From positions 1 through 14,875 of the forward strand of contig CAIWKW010000132.1 of NCBI GenBank assembly GCA_903913365.1: 14,875 nucleotides of DNA. Reading direction: 5' to 3'. Within the stretch, counting starts at the first letter, position 1; each line of letters begins with the position of its first letter. The notes under the pieces were generated by a model. That model had not been told where the DNA came from. It did not search any database and saw only the letters and a program-made list of their open reading frames with translations. This document shows positions 5,658-11,890 of this stretch, piece after piece. The position numbers and the translations under genes are program-made. The DNA is from Candidatus Doudnabacteria bacterium. Its GTDB lineage: Bacteria > Patescibacteriota > Doudnabacteria > UBA920.

Positions 5658-7241
5658 ATGGCTGTTTTATATAGAAAATATCGCCCTCAAACCTTTGCGG
5701 AGGTTTTGAACCAAAAATACATTATTCAAACGCTTAAAAACCAGGTTGCCGCCGGGTCTGTTTCGCATGCCTATTTGTTTATGGGCAGCCGGGGAGTGGG
5801 AAAGACTTCGGTGGCCAGAATTTTTGCTAAAGCGGTAAACTGTCTAAATAGTGACAAGTTACAAGTGACAAGTGACAAGGGGGATGCTTGCGGAGTTTGT
5901 GAGAACTGCAAACAAATTGCGGCCGGAAGTTTTTTTGATTTGGTGGAGATTGACGCGGCTTCCAATACCGGAGTGGATAATATAAGAGAGTTGATTGAAC
6001 ACGTAAAATTTAGTCCTTCGCAGGGCAAGTATAAAGTTTTTATAATTGACGAAGTTCACATGCTCAGCAAAGGCGCTTTTAACGCTTTGCTTAAAACTTT
6101 GGAAGAGCCGCCAAAGCACGCTATTTTTATTTTAGCCACCACGGAAATAAACAAAATTCCGGCCACAATAATTTCCCGGACTCAGAGGTTTGATTTTAAA
6201 GCTCTTTCGGCGGAAGATTTGGAAAGCCATTTGGGAAAAATTTGTAATGAAGAGAATCTGCAATTTGCCAAAGAAATTTTGGCGCTTATTGCCCGGAACT
6301 CGGAAGGCAGCGTGCGCGATGCTTTGTCTTTGCTGGATAAGCTCACAACTTTGGGCAGCAGTCCGAGCATGGAAGATGCCCAGCAGCTTTTGGGTATTAC
6401 GGACATTGCCGTTTGTGAAAATTTATTGGAAATTATTTCTTTGGGACTGGCGGAAAAATTGCCGGATTTCATTGGCGTTTTAATGGAAAAAGGATTGGAT
6501 TTTGCCATTTTGAACAGGGACTTTTTGGAATACTTGCGAAAAGTTTTGGTTTTTAAATTAACCGAAGGCAAGCAGTTTTTTGCTTTGGCCGACAGCCATA
6601 AAGAAAAACTTCAGGAGCTTTCGGCAAGGTTTACGGTACAAGATTTGGTTTTTATTGTCAGACTATTTTTGCGCTCGTATAAAGAACAGGATTCTGCCCC
6701 GGCCGCGGAACTTCCCATGCTTCTCGGGTCAATTGAGGCCGCCTTAAAAAAGAGCGTTTCGGCGGTTTTATCCAAGTCTTTTCCCGCGGCAAAACAGATG
6801 CAAAATTCACAGCCGGCCGGGCAAAAAGCCGAAGAGATAAAATCGCCCGTAGCGGAATCGGTTACTTTAATTGCCGAAGCGGAACCCTCTTACGTTTCAC
6901 CGGAAGCTGCAGTAAGCTTAATTGAAGTGGAAGAAATTTGGCCAAAGGTAATTGCCCATATAAAAGAAATCAACGGTCCGCTGGCCTCGCTTTTAAGAAA
7001 GTCCGCGTTAATTAGAGTGGCCAATAATAAGATAATTTTGGGAGTAAAATTTTTATTTGACAAGCAAAATCTGGAGAATTTTAAAAATGCCGGCGTTATT
7101 TCCGCCGGTGTTGAAAAAGTTTTTGGCAAAAAAATGCAAGTATGCGGCGAGGTAATTAAAGAAGAAGTTGTGGATGCGGCCAGTACCGCCGAAGTCCTAA
7201 GCGAGGCTTTAAAAGTTTTTGGCGGAGAGTTGGTGGAATAA
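5658..7241 (+). CDS. dnaX: DNA polymerase III subunit gamma/tau
   Basis: The AAA+ clamp-loader motor that opens and places the sliding clamp on DNA during replication. It is 527 residues long. Walker A is GSRGVGKTS at 43-51, zinc ligands are C62, C78, C81 and C84, and Walker B DEVH is at 131-134. LLKTLEEPP is at 144-152, sensor 1 is at ATT 160-162, and the arginine-finger box SRTQRF is at 173-178 (canonical SRCQRF). Residues about 365-430 are a low-complexity linker, followed by a C-terminal domain typical of tau. The zinc loop is longer than in E. coli: the spacing from the first to the second cysteine is 16 instead of 9. The extra residues 65-74 coincide with a copy of an intergenic repeat. 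An in-frame A AAA AAG heptamer at 6746-6752 marks the end of the clamp-loader core. Confidence 0.98.
   Translation: MAVLYRKYRPQTFAEVLNQKYIIQTLKNQVAAGSVSHAYLFMGSRGVGKTSVARIFAKAVNCLNSDKLQVTSDKGDACGVCENCKQIAAGSFFDLVEIDAASNTGVDNIRELIEHVKFSPSQGKYKVFIIDEVHMLSKGAFNALLKTLEEPPKHAIFILATTEINKIPATIISRTQRFDFKALSAEDLESHLGKICNEENLQFAKEILALIARNSEGSVRDALSLLDKLTTLGSSPSMEDAQQLLGITDIAVCENLLEIISLGLAEKLPDFIGVLMEKGLDFAILNRDFLEYLRKVLVFKLTEGKQFFALADSHKEKLQELSARFTVQDLVFIVRLFLRSYKEQDSAPAAELPMLLGSIEAALKKSVSAVLSKSFPAAKQMQNSQPAGQKAEEIKSPVAESVTLIAEAEPSYVSPEAAVSLIEVEEIWPKVIAHIKEINGPLASLLRKSALIRVANNKIILGVKFLFDKQNLENFKNAGVISAGVEKVFGKKMQVCGEVIKEEVVDAASTAEVLSEALKVFGGELVE
5850..5879 (+). repeat. Repeat insertion in the dnaX zinc-finger loop
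   Basis: These 30 bases consist of AGTGACAAG-type units and encode exactly ten codons, SDKLQVTSDK (DnaX residues 65-74). The first 17 bases, AGTGACAAGTTACAAGT, are the exact reverse complement of 11871-11887, an intergenic repeat between tpiA and rpiB. The block sits between C62 and the other three zinc cysteines, where the family normally has a short loop, so it looks like an in-frame insertion. Confidence 0.75.
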
Positions 7242-7298
7242 TTCAATTTATATTGTTAAAAGGCATTAAGCATTAAATATAAGTCAGCAATAAAAAAT

Positions 7299-8804
7299 AT
7301 GTTGGAAACAAAAGAGCAAAAACAAATTTTTGCCGGGTGCTTTGTGCTGGTGGTAATTTTGATTGTTGTTTTAATGTGGCAGAAGCCAAATTTTTTATAC
7401 CACGACAACACCGACTACAATGCATTGCAAAAGCAATCCCAGCAAAAACAGCAGCAATATAACCAGTATTTGGCGACTTTGGGCACCAGCGCCGAGGCTC
7501 AAAATCAAATCGTCAATCAAATATTGCCCCAGGCGGAACTGCAGGCCGAGGTTGAAAAAACTTTAAATACAAGCCAAACAATTACCGTTCCGACTTTACA
7601 GGACAGTCAAATAAAAATTTCCAATTCAGTCGGCAAAGCCGCAATGCAAAAATATCTGTCCGACAGCGGATCGTTGTTTGATAATTTAAAAACAATTACC
7701 GACTCTGGGCTTAACGACATTTACAATTCCGCCGGCGACCAGAATAAAGTAAATTCTTTGATAGCCGATGTTGCTCTGGCCGACAGTCAGTATCAAAAAA
7801 TTCCCGTGCCCAAAGAAGCCGCGGATTTTCATAAACAGATGATTGTCGCTTTGCAGACTTACGGGGATCTTTTAAGATCGTCCAAAACTTACATGGCCGA
7901 CAACTCTGCCGACGTTTGGCCTCAAATGTATAAAGACAATGTAATTATCGGCAAGAGCCTTGCTTCCGCAGGGGTTGAATTTCAGCAGCTGAATTCCAAA
8001 TATAATCTTTTGGGCGACGCGGAAATGCCGGCGCAAGGAAATTTTTTAGTGCCAAAAGTCTCGGCCCAGCTGGCGACAATTGATATTTGGGCAAAAGCCC
8101 AGCAAACCTTGGAAGAAGTGGCGGCAACCAGTATTGCCCGTTTTATGCTGGCATTTTTGGATAAGCTGGCCAATAAAATTGAACAGGTTTACAAAATATC
8201 CAACTTTCTTTACTACAGCGACGCGCTTGTCAGCGGCCAGTACGTTGACGATTATTTGAATAAGTATGTGGGTGATACTTTGGACAGAACCATGATAAAA
8301 AATTTCATTCCGGAAATTAGTTGCGGCAATACCAAAGATTACAGCAAAGCGTTTGAGGCCAAGGCCAATCAGTATTTGGGTTTTGATCCGGCAAGTCTTA
8401 GTCCGAGCGATCCTCAATATTATCAAAAAATGGCCAAGGTTGGGGATTATATGTCATCACCCCAAGGCTGGCAGAATTATTACCAAGGTGTTGCCTCACA
8501 GGCGCAAACAGCCGCGGAAAAGGCCGCCAATAACGAGCTTCTTAGTCCCGGGCAAAAGGCGGGAAGAGACGCTTTGGGTAACATTGTTACGCCGGTGGAA
8601 GTAAGCGTTGATTCGCTAAGAGCGATTTTCCAAAGGTATTTATCCGAGGGCAGCGATACCACAGGTTTTGTTGGCACCCAGCAAATTACCAGCCAAATTA
8701 CCCAGGCTTTCCTAAACAGCTTTGTGCTTAAAGGGGTTGTTTTGTCGGATCAAAAAACTTGTATTTCCGTACCTCAGGCAGAATTAATAACCCAAATTCA
8801 GTAG
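7299..8804 (+). CDS. Unknown membrane-anchored extracytoplasmic protein
   Basis: A 501-residue protein I do not recognise. One hydrophobic helix at about residues 10-28 should anchor it in the membrane with the rest outside. Residues 40-100 are Gln/Ala-rich and probably coiled coil. A segment with signal-cleavage-like sequence PKVSAQ is at 252-257, followed by a helical region (258-310) and a part rich in Tyr, Gln and Asn (315-400) with C342. The C-terminal 430-501 carries C488. Only two cysteines are present, which could form a disulfide. The layout resembles the large unknown envelope proteins found near type IV secretion-like loci in Patescibacteria, but this is an impression, not a match. 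It starts 57 bases after dnaX and ends at a strong terminator, so the two may share a transcript. Confidence 0.85.
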   Translation: MLETKEQKQIFAGCFVLVVILIVVLMWQKPNFLYHDNTDYNALQKQSQQKQQQYNQYLATLGTSAEAQNQIVNQILPQAELQAEVEKTLNTSQTITVPTLQDSQIKISNSVGKAAMQKYLSDSGSLFDNLKTITDSGLNDIYNSAGDQNKVNSLIADVALADSQYQKIPVPKEAADFHKQMIVALQTYGDLLRSSKTYMADNSADVWPQMYKDNVIIGKSLASAGVEFQQLNSKYNLLGDAEMPAQGNFLVPKVSAQLATIDIWAKAQQTLEEVAATSIARFMLAFLDKLANKIEQVYKISNFLYYSDALVSGQYVDDYLNKYVGDTLDRTMIKNFIPEISCGNTKDYSKAFEAKANQYLGFDPASLSPSDPQYYQKMAKVGDYMSSPQGWQNYYQGVASQAQTAAEKAANNELLSPGQKAGRDALGNIVTPVEVSVDSLRAIFQRYLSEGSDTTGFVGTQQITSQITQAFLNSFVLKGVVLSDQKTCISVPQAELITQIQ

Positions 8805-8819
8805 AAAATAAAATTTTTA

Positions 8820-8870
8820 AAAAGGTCTTTGGCTAAAATATCAGCCAAAGACCTTTTAATTTTAATTTTT
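8820..8870 (+). terminator. Strong intrinsic terminator
   Basis: AAAAGGTCTTTGGCT at 8820-8834 pairs perfectly with 8843-8857 across an eight-base loop, and a T-rich tract (8854-8870) follows. The upstream side is A-rich, so the hairpin could also work on the opposite strand. It separates the 501-residue gene from ruvX. Confidence 0.9.
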
Positions 8871-8880
8871 GCAATTTTTA

Positions 8881-8889
8881 TGGTATAAT
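8881..8889 (+). promoter_or_regulatory. Extended -10 promoter for ruvX
   Basis: TGGTATAAT is an extended -10 element directly after the terminator, with no convincing -35. Transcription would start near 8896, leaving a leader of about 34 A/T-rich bases without a Shine-Dalgarno sequence before the ruvX ATG. Confidence 0.65.
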
Positions 8890-8929
8890 AATACCAGTAA
8901 ATTACTAAAATTTTTAAAGATTTTGCACA

Positions 8930-9358
8930 ATGTCCAGATTTCTTGGTATTGATTACGGTGAAAAGAGAATTGGTTTGGCCATATCGGATGAATCACAGAC
9001 TTTTGCCAGGGAATTGGGCATTTTTTCGCCCAAGGAATTTTGGGAGCAAGTAGATAAGTTAGTCAGTGATCAGGATGTTAGTCTGATAGTTCTTGGCTGG
9101 CCGCTGAATATGAGTGGGCAGGAATCGGAGAAGACCAGGGAAGTTAAAAGTTTTCGAAAAAAATTATTAGACAAGTTGTCCGCCGAAGGCGGATCCGCCT
9201 CTGGCGGAAAAGTTGAAAGTAAAACAGAATTACCTGTGGAAATAATTGATGAGAGGCTGTCGTCTCAAATGGCGGAAAATTTGCCAGGCGGGAGAAAAAA
9301 CGTGGACAGTTTGGCCGCGCAAATACTTTTGCAAAATTATTTGGACAAGCAAAAATAG
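8930..9358 (+). CDS. ruvX: RuvX/YqgF RNase H-fold nuclease
   Basis: A 142-residue RuvX/YqgF protein, an RNase H-fold enzyme linked in bacteria to 16S rRNA 5'-end maturation and related to Holliday-junction resolvases. The first strand FLGIDYGEKRIGLA carries D8. IVLGWPLNMSGQES at 54-67 is the conserved central loop, IIDERLSS at 105-112 holds D107 and E108, and VDSLAAQILLQNYL at 125-138 holds D126. All expected acidic residues are present. Between the helix ending near residue 82 and the strand at 102, the protein carries an extra SAEGGSASGG (84-93), which is a 30-base palindromic repeat read in frame. The TAG stop lies at the edge of another repeat (9356-9434). The gene has its own promoter and terminator upstream. 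Confidence 0.95.
   Translation: MSRFLGIDYGEKRIGLAISDESQTFARELGIFSPKEFWEQVDKLVSDQDVSLIVLGWPLNMSGQESEKTREVKSFRKKLLDKLSAEGGSASGGKVESKTELPVEIIDERLSSQMAENLPGGRKNVDSLAAQILLQNYLDKQK
9171..9213 (+). repeat. Palindromic repeat inserted in ruvX
   Basis: This 43-base stretch matches the reverse complement of the intergenic copy at 11834-11876 at 40 of 43 positions by eye. Its core, 9179-9208, is a palindrome around GGATCC with two mismatched pairs, and is read in phase as ten codons (RuvX residues 84-93, SAEGGSASGG). The same core is found intergenically at 11839-11868 and 12371-12406. Confidence 0.85.
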
Positions 9359-9434
9359 GTTTTAGATATTGGGTATTAGTTTTTAGACGACCTTTTGCCC
9401 GGCTAACTCCTAAAAACTAACACCTAAAACCTAA
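9356..9434. repeat. Hairpin repeat after ruvX (TAGGTTTTAG family)
   Basis: TTAGTTTTTAG at 9376-9386 is perfectly complementary to 9410-9420, and TAGGTTTTAG at 9356-9365 to 9424-9433, with an asymmetric bulge between the arms and a 23-base loop. The ruvX stop codon is the first three bases of the left arm. This is a different repeat family from the GGATCC-centred palindrome and has no terminator-like T tract. Confidence 0.75.
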
Positions 9435-9554
9435 ATGAGTGAATTTCGGCCATCCTTCGCCAAGGCTTCCGCCGCCGCTAAAGCTTCGGCGGACAAGTCG
9501 GAGGGCCTAGCGGAAGAAGTAAAAATTTTTAGATTTCAAAATTTTACAAATTAA
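9435..9554 (+). repeat. Repeat-derived 39-codon ORF before galT
   Basis: An ATG at 9435 opens a 39-residue frame starting MSEFRPSFAKASAAAKAS, ending at TAA 9552-9554. Its middle (9450-9517) is GC-richer, repeat-like sequence with a seven-base-pair stem (TCCGCCG at 9468-9474, CGGCGGA at 9487-9493). It is probably repeat DNA and not a gene. The first five residues, MSEFR, are the same as those of GalT, whose ATG is at 9568 in another frame. This covers most of the gap between ruvX and galT. Confidence 0.5.
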
Positions 9555-9567
9555 GAAAAATAAAACA

Positions 9568-10623
9568 ATGTCGGAATTCCGGCAAAATCCAATAACCAAG
9601 AACTGGGTGCTAATAGCACCGGCCAGGGGAAAGAGGCCCGACCAGTACAAAACATATTCGGTTATGAGCGGAGTTCCGGAAGTGGACGAAAAATGCGTTT
9701 TTTGTCCGGGTAATGAACACACAAACAGCGATATCTTAAGAATAAACGCAAACGGAAAAATTACTACCCAGTCAGATTTAGAATCAAAGAGAAAAGGCCA
9801 AGCCAATGATTGGGAGATAAGAATAATCCCGAACAAGTTTGGCGCGCTGGAGCATACCGCGGTTTATCGCCATAAAGAATTTTACATATCCCACAGCGGT
9901 GACGGCGACCACCAGGTAATTATTACGCGCAAACATAACGAACCCGTGGCGCTGCAGTCCATTGTTCTGGTGGAGTTGACTATTAGAACTTTTATTGAAC
10001 GGATTAACACCCTGGCGCTTCATCCGGAGCTGGCTTATGTACAAATTTTCCACAATCACGGGCGCGATTCCGGCGCCAGTATTATCCATCCGCATTATCA
10101 GCTGATTGCCACGCCCATAGTGCCTCCGCATATTCACAGTGAAATAATGGGCTGTTATCATTATTACCAGGCGCATAAAGCCTGCATTTATTGTGATATT
10201 ATTAAAGAAGAGCTGTTGGTTAAGGATCGAGTGGTTTATGAAAGCGAGCGGTTTATAGTTATTTCCGCTTATGCCAGCCGAAGCCCGTTTGAAACTTGGA
10301 TTTTACCAAAAAAGCACGGTGCTAGGTTTGAAGACATGTCGGAAGAGGAAATAAAACATTTATCTTTTGTACTTAAAGTTACTTTGGGCCAGCTCTATAC
10401 CAAGTTGTCCGACCCGCCGCTGAATTTTTATATCCACAACATGCCGCTAAGAAAACAGGACGGGGGCTTTAGCCACAGCGCCGAGGAGGAAGAAGCTTAC
10501 CACTGGCATTTGACGATATTTCCGCGCATTACCATTTGGGCCGGATTCGAGTTTGCCACGGGCATTCCGGTAAATCCTATTCCTCCTGAGGTGAGTACGA
10601 AATTTTTAAAGGGGGAGGAATAA
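9568..10623 (+). CDS. galT: Galactose-1-phosphate uridylyltransferase
   Basis: A 351-residue GalT-type nucleotidyltransferase of the HIT superfamily. GalT moves UMP from UDP-glucose to galactose-1-phosphate in the Leloir pathway. The start MSEFRQNPITKNWVLIAP matches the usual GalT N-terminus. CVFC (C43, C46) is a zinc site, and CIYC (C206, C209) is a second CxxC pair. The nucleotidyl-accepting site is IIHPHYQLIATP with H174, P175 and H176; Q178 fits the residue that holds the intermediate. The C-terminal half has a second HIT-like site, HWHLTIFPR (H312, H314). The glycine usual in E. coli HPHGQ is Tyr here, as in related enzymes with other residues at that site, so ADP-sugar phosphorylase activity is also possible. 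No galK or galE is in the window. Confidence 0.92.
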   Translation: MSEFRQNPITKNWVLIAPARGKRPDQYKTYSVMSGVPEVDEKCVFCPGNEHTNSDILRINANGKITTQSDLESKRKGQANDWEIRIIPNKFGALEHTAVYRHKEFYISHSGDGDHQVIITRKHNEPVALQSIVLVELTIRTFIERINTLALHPELAYVQIFHNHGRDSGASIIHPHYQLIATPIVPPHIHSEIMGCYHYYQAHKACIYCDIIKEELLVKDRVVYESERFIVISAYASRSPFETWILPKKHGARFEDMSEEEIKHLSFVLKVTLGQLYTKLSDPPLNFYIHNMPLRKQDGGFSHSAEEEEAYHWHLTIFPRITIWAGFEFATGIPVNPIPPEVSTKFLKGEE

Positions 10624-10628
10624 CGTTC

Positions 10629-10652
10629 CCTCTTCTCCTTGAGGAGAAGAGG
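10629..10652. repeat. TCTTCTCC hairpin left of the DUF559 remnant
   Basis: CCTCTTCTCCT at 10629-10639 pairs perfectly with AGGAGAAGAGG at 10642-10652. The element continues as GCCCGACAGGGC at 10653-10664, itself able to fold. A related hairpin lies at 11060-11085, on the other side of the pseudogene. It follows the galT stop by six bases and may also act as its terminator, although no T tract follows. Confidence 0.7.
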
Positions 10653-10675
10653 CCCGACAGGGCAGATGAGGTGAT

Positions 10676-11058
10676 TTGGCAATTGAAACAGTTTTAATAA
10701 AACTATCCAGGCAATTAAGAAGAGCTTAAACCCCGTGGGAAAAGAAATTGCGGATGTATTTAAAGGGTAGGAAATTTTATGGATTTAAATTTAAACGACA
10801 AGTAGCCATTGGCCTTATATTTATGATTTTAGTTGTTTTGAAAAGAAATTGATAATTGAACTTGATGGCTCGCAGCATAAAATGCCGGATGAGATGGAAA
10901 AAGACAGGCGCAAAGAGGCTTATGCTAAAAATTTGGGATATAAAATAATTAGATTTAACAATAATGACCTCGAAAATAATATTGAAGGAGTTTTGGAAGC
11001 CATTTGTTTATTAATAAATAAAAATTTGACCTTATCTGTCACTCGGCTGCTACTTTAG
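10676..11058 (+). pseudogene. Decayed DUF559 endonuclease-like gene
   Basis: A broken gene of the DUF559 family, small PD-(D/E)XK-fold proteins related to Vsr-type endonucleases. Read across two lesions, it gives LIKLSRQLRRA, stop, TPWEKKLRMYLKGRKFYG, FKFKRQVAIG, frameshift, YIYDFSCFEKKLIIELDG, SQHKMPDEMEKDRRKEAYAK, then GYKIIRFNNNDLENNIEGVL. The family signatures ALTPWEKKL, FKRQ-IG-YIxDF and LxIELDGSQH are clear. The first lesion is TAA at 10727-10729, where the family has Leu (TTA to TAA). The second is a one-base loss after GGC 10811-10813. The catalytic IELDG is intact in the downstream piece, a 69-codon frame from TTG 10849. Hairpins of one family lie on both sides. This fills most of the 480-base gap between galT and tpiA. 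Confidence 0.85.
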
Positions 11059-11059
11059 A

Positions 11060-11085
11060 CATCTTCTCCTTGCCAGGAGAAGATG
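11060..11085. repeat. TCTTCTCC hairpin right of the DUF559 remnant
   Basis: CATCTTCTCCT at 11060-11070 pairs perfectly with AGGAGAAGATG at 11075-11085 across a four-base loop. It shares the TCTTCTCCTTG core with the hairpin at 10629-10652. It lies directly upstream of tpiA and could shape its leader. Confidence 0.7.
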
Positions 11086-11105
11086 GGAACAGGAACAAAA
11101 GATTT

Positions 11106-11792
11106 ATGCCAAAGAAACTTATCATCGCCAACTGGAAGCTTAATCCAACTACCATCAAAGATGCAAAAAAATTGGCATCGCTGATTTCCGTTAAAGCTAA
11201 AAATAAAGTTGTTTTGTGCCCTCCGGCAGTTTATCTTTCGCAAATAAATTATCCGAACCTTGGTGCCCAGGATTGCTTTTGGCAGGACAAGGGCGCGTAT
11301 ACGGGGCAAGTCTCACCGCTTCAATTGAAAGATTTAAAGATTAAATATTGTATTATCGGGCACAGTGAACTGCGGGCAATAGGGGAAAACGACAGCATGA
11401 TAAATTTTAAGCTGAGAACTTTGCTTCAGCATAAAATTATTCCCGTGCTTTGCGTTGGCTTCGGAACAACAGTGGAGCAGGAAGACATGGAAGTTGTTGA
11501 CGTTTTGCGCGCCCAGCTGGAAGCTGGTTTAAAAGATGTTGATGCCTCTAAAATTGTTGTTGCGTATGAGCCGGTTTGGGCAATTGGGACGGGTAAAACC
11601 GCCACGCCCGAGCACGCGGAAAAAATCGGGATATTTATTAAAGCCAAATACGGAATAAAAACGGTTTTATACGGCGGCAGTGTGAATGCATCAAACGCCA
11701 GAGAATTTTTACAACAGCGAAATGTTGGAGGCCTGCTTGTGGGCGGCGCCAGTTTAATTGCCAAAGAATTTAATCAGATTATTAATATTTAG
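11106..11792 (+). CDS. tpiA: Triosephosphate isomerase
   Basis: A 228-residue TIM-barrel enzyme that interconverts dihydroxyacetone phosphate and glyceraldehyde 3-phosphate in glycolysis. The substrate site NWK is at 9-11 (K11). The catalytic histidine H86 is in IIGHSELR, and the catalytic base E155 is in AYEPVWAIGTG, which also leads into the flexible loop. Phosphate-binding segments YGGSV (189-193) and LVGGASL (211-217) are present. The protein is somewhat shorter than the usual 250 residues but complete. I chose ATG 11106 because the upstream in-frame TTG 11070 would add residues encoded by the hairpin repeat. The TAG stop is formed at the junction with the repeat that starts at 11791. It belongs with rpiB, rpe and the transketolase gene downstream. 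Confidence 0.97.
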   Translation: MPKKLIIANWKLNPTTIKDAKKLASLISVKAKNKVVLCPPAVYLSQINYPNLGAQDCFWQDKGAYTGQVSPLQLKDLKIKYCIIGHSELRAIGENDSMINFKLRTLLQHKIIPVLCVGFGTTVEQEDMEVVDVLRAQLEAGLKDVDASKIVVAYEPVWAIGTGKTATPEHAEKIGIFIKAKYGIKTVLYGGSVNASNAREFLQQRNVGGLLVGGASLIAKEFNQIINI

Positions 11793-11887
11793 TAACAAGT
11801 AAAAAGTAACAAGTAAAAAGTTTCTAACTTGTCACTTTTCCGCCTCAGGCGGATCCGCCTTTGGCGGACAACTTGTAACTTGTCACT
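11791..11887. repeat. Composite palindromic repeat between tpiA and rpiB
   Basis: This 97-base element has three parts. A 14-base unit, AGTAACAAGTAAAA, is repeated in tandem at 11791-11818. A GGATCC-centred palindrome with two mismatched pairs is at 11839-11868. ACTTGTAACTTGTCACT follows at 11871-11887. The outer parts are partly complementary, so the whole can fold into a long hairpin. It contains sequence matching both the dnaX insertion (17/17) and the ruvX insertion (40/43) in reverse complement. It supplies the tpiA stop codon and the rpiB leader. Confidence 0.85.
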
Positions 11888-11890
11888 CTT

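Noticed and set aside
11070..11105. TTG start extending TpiA by 12 residues
   Set aside because: The added residues are encoded by a hairpin repeat, and the family start fits ATG 11106.
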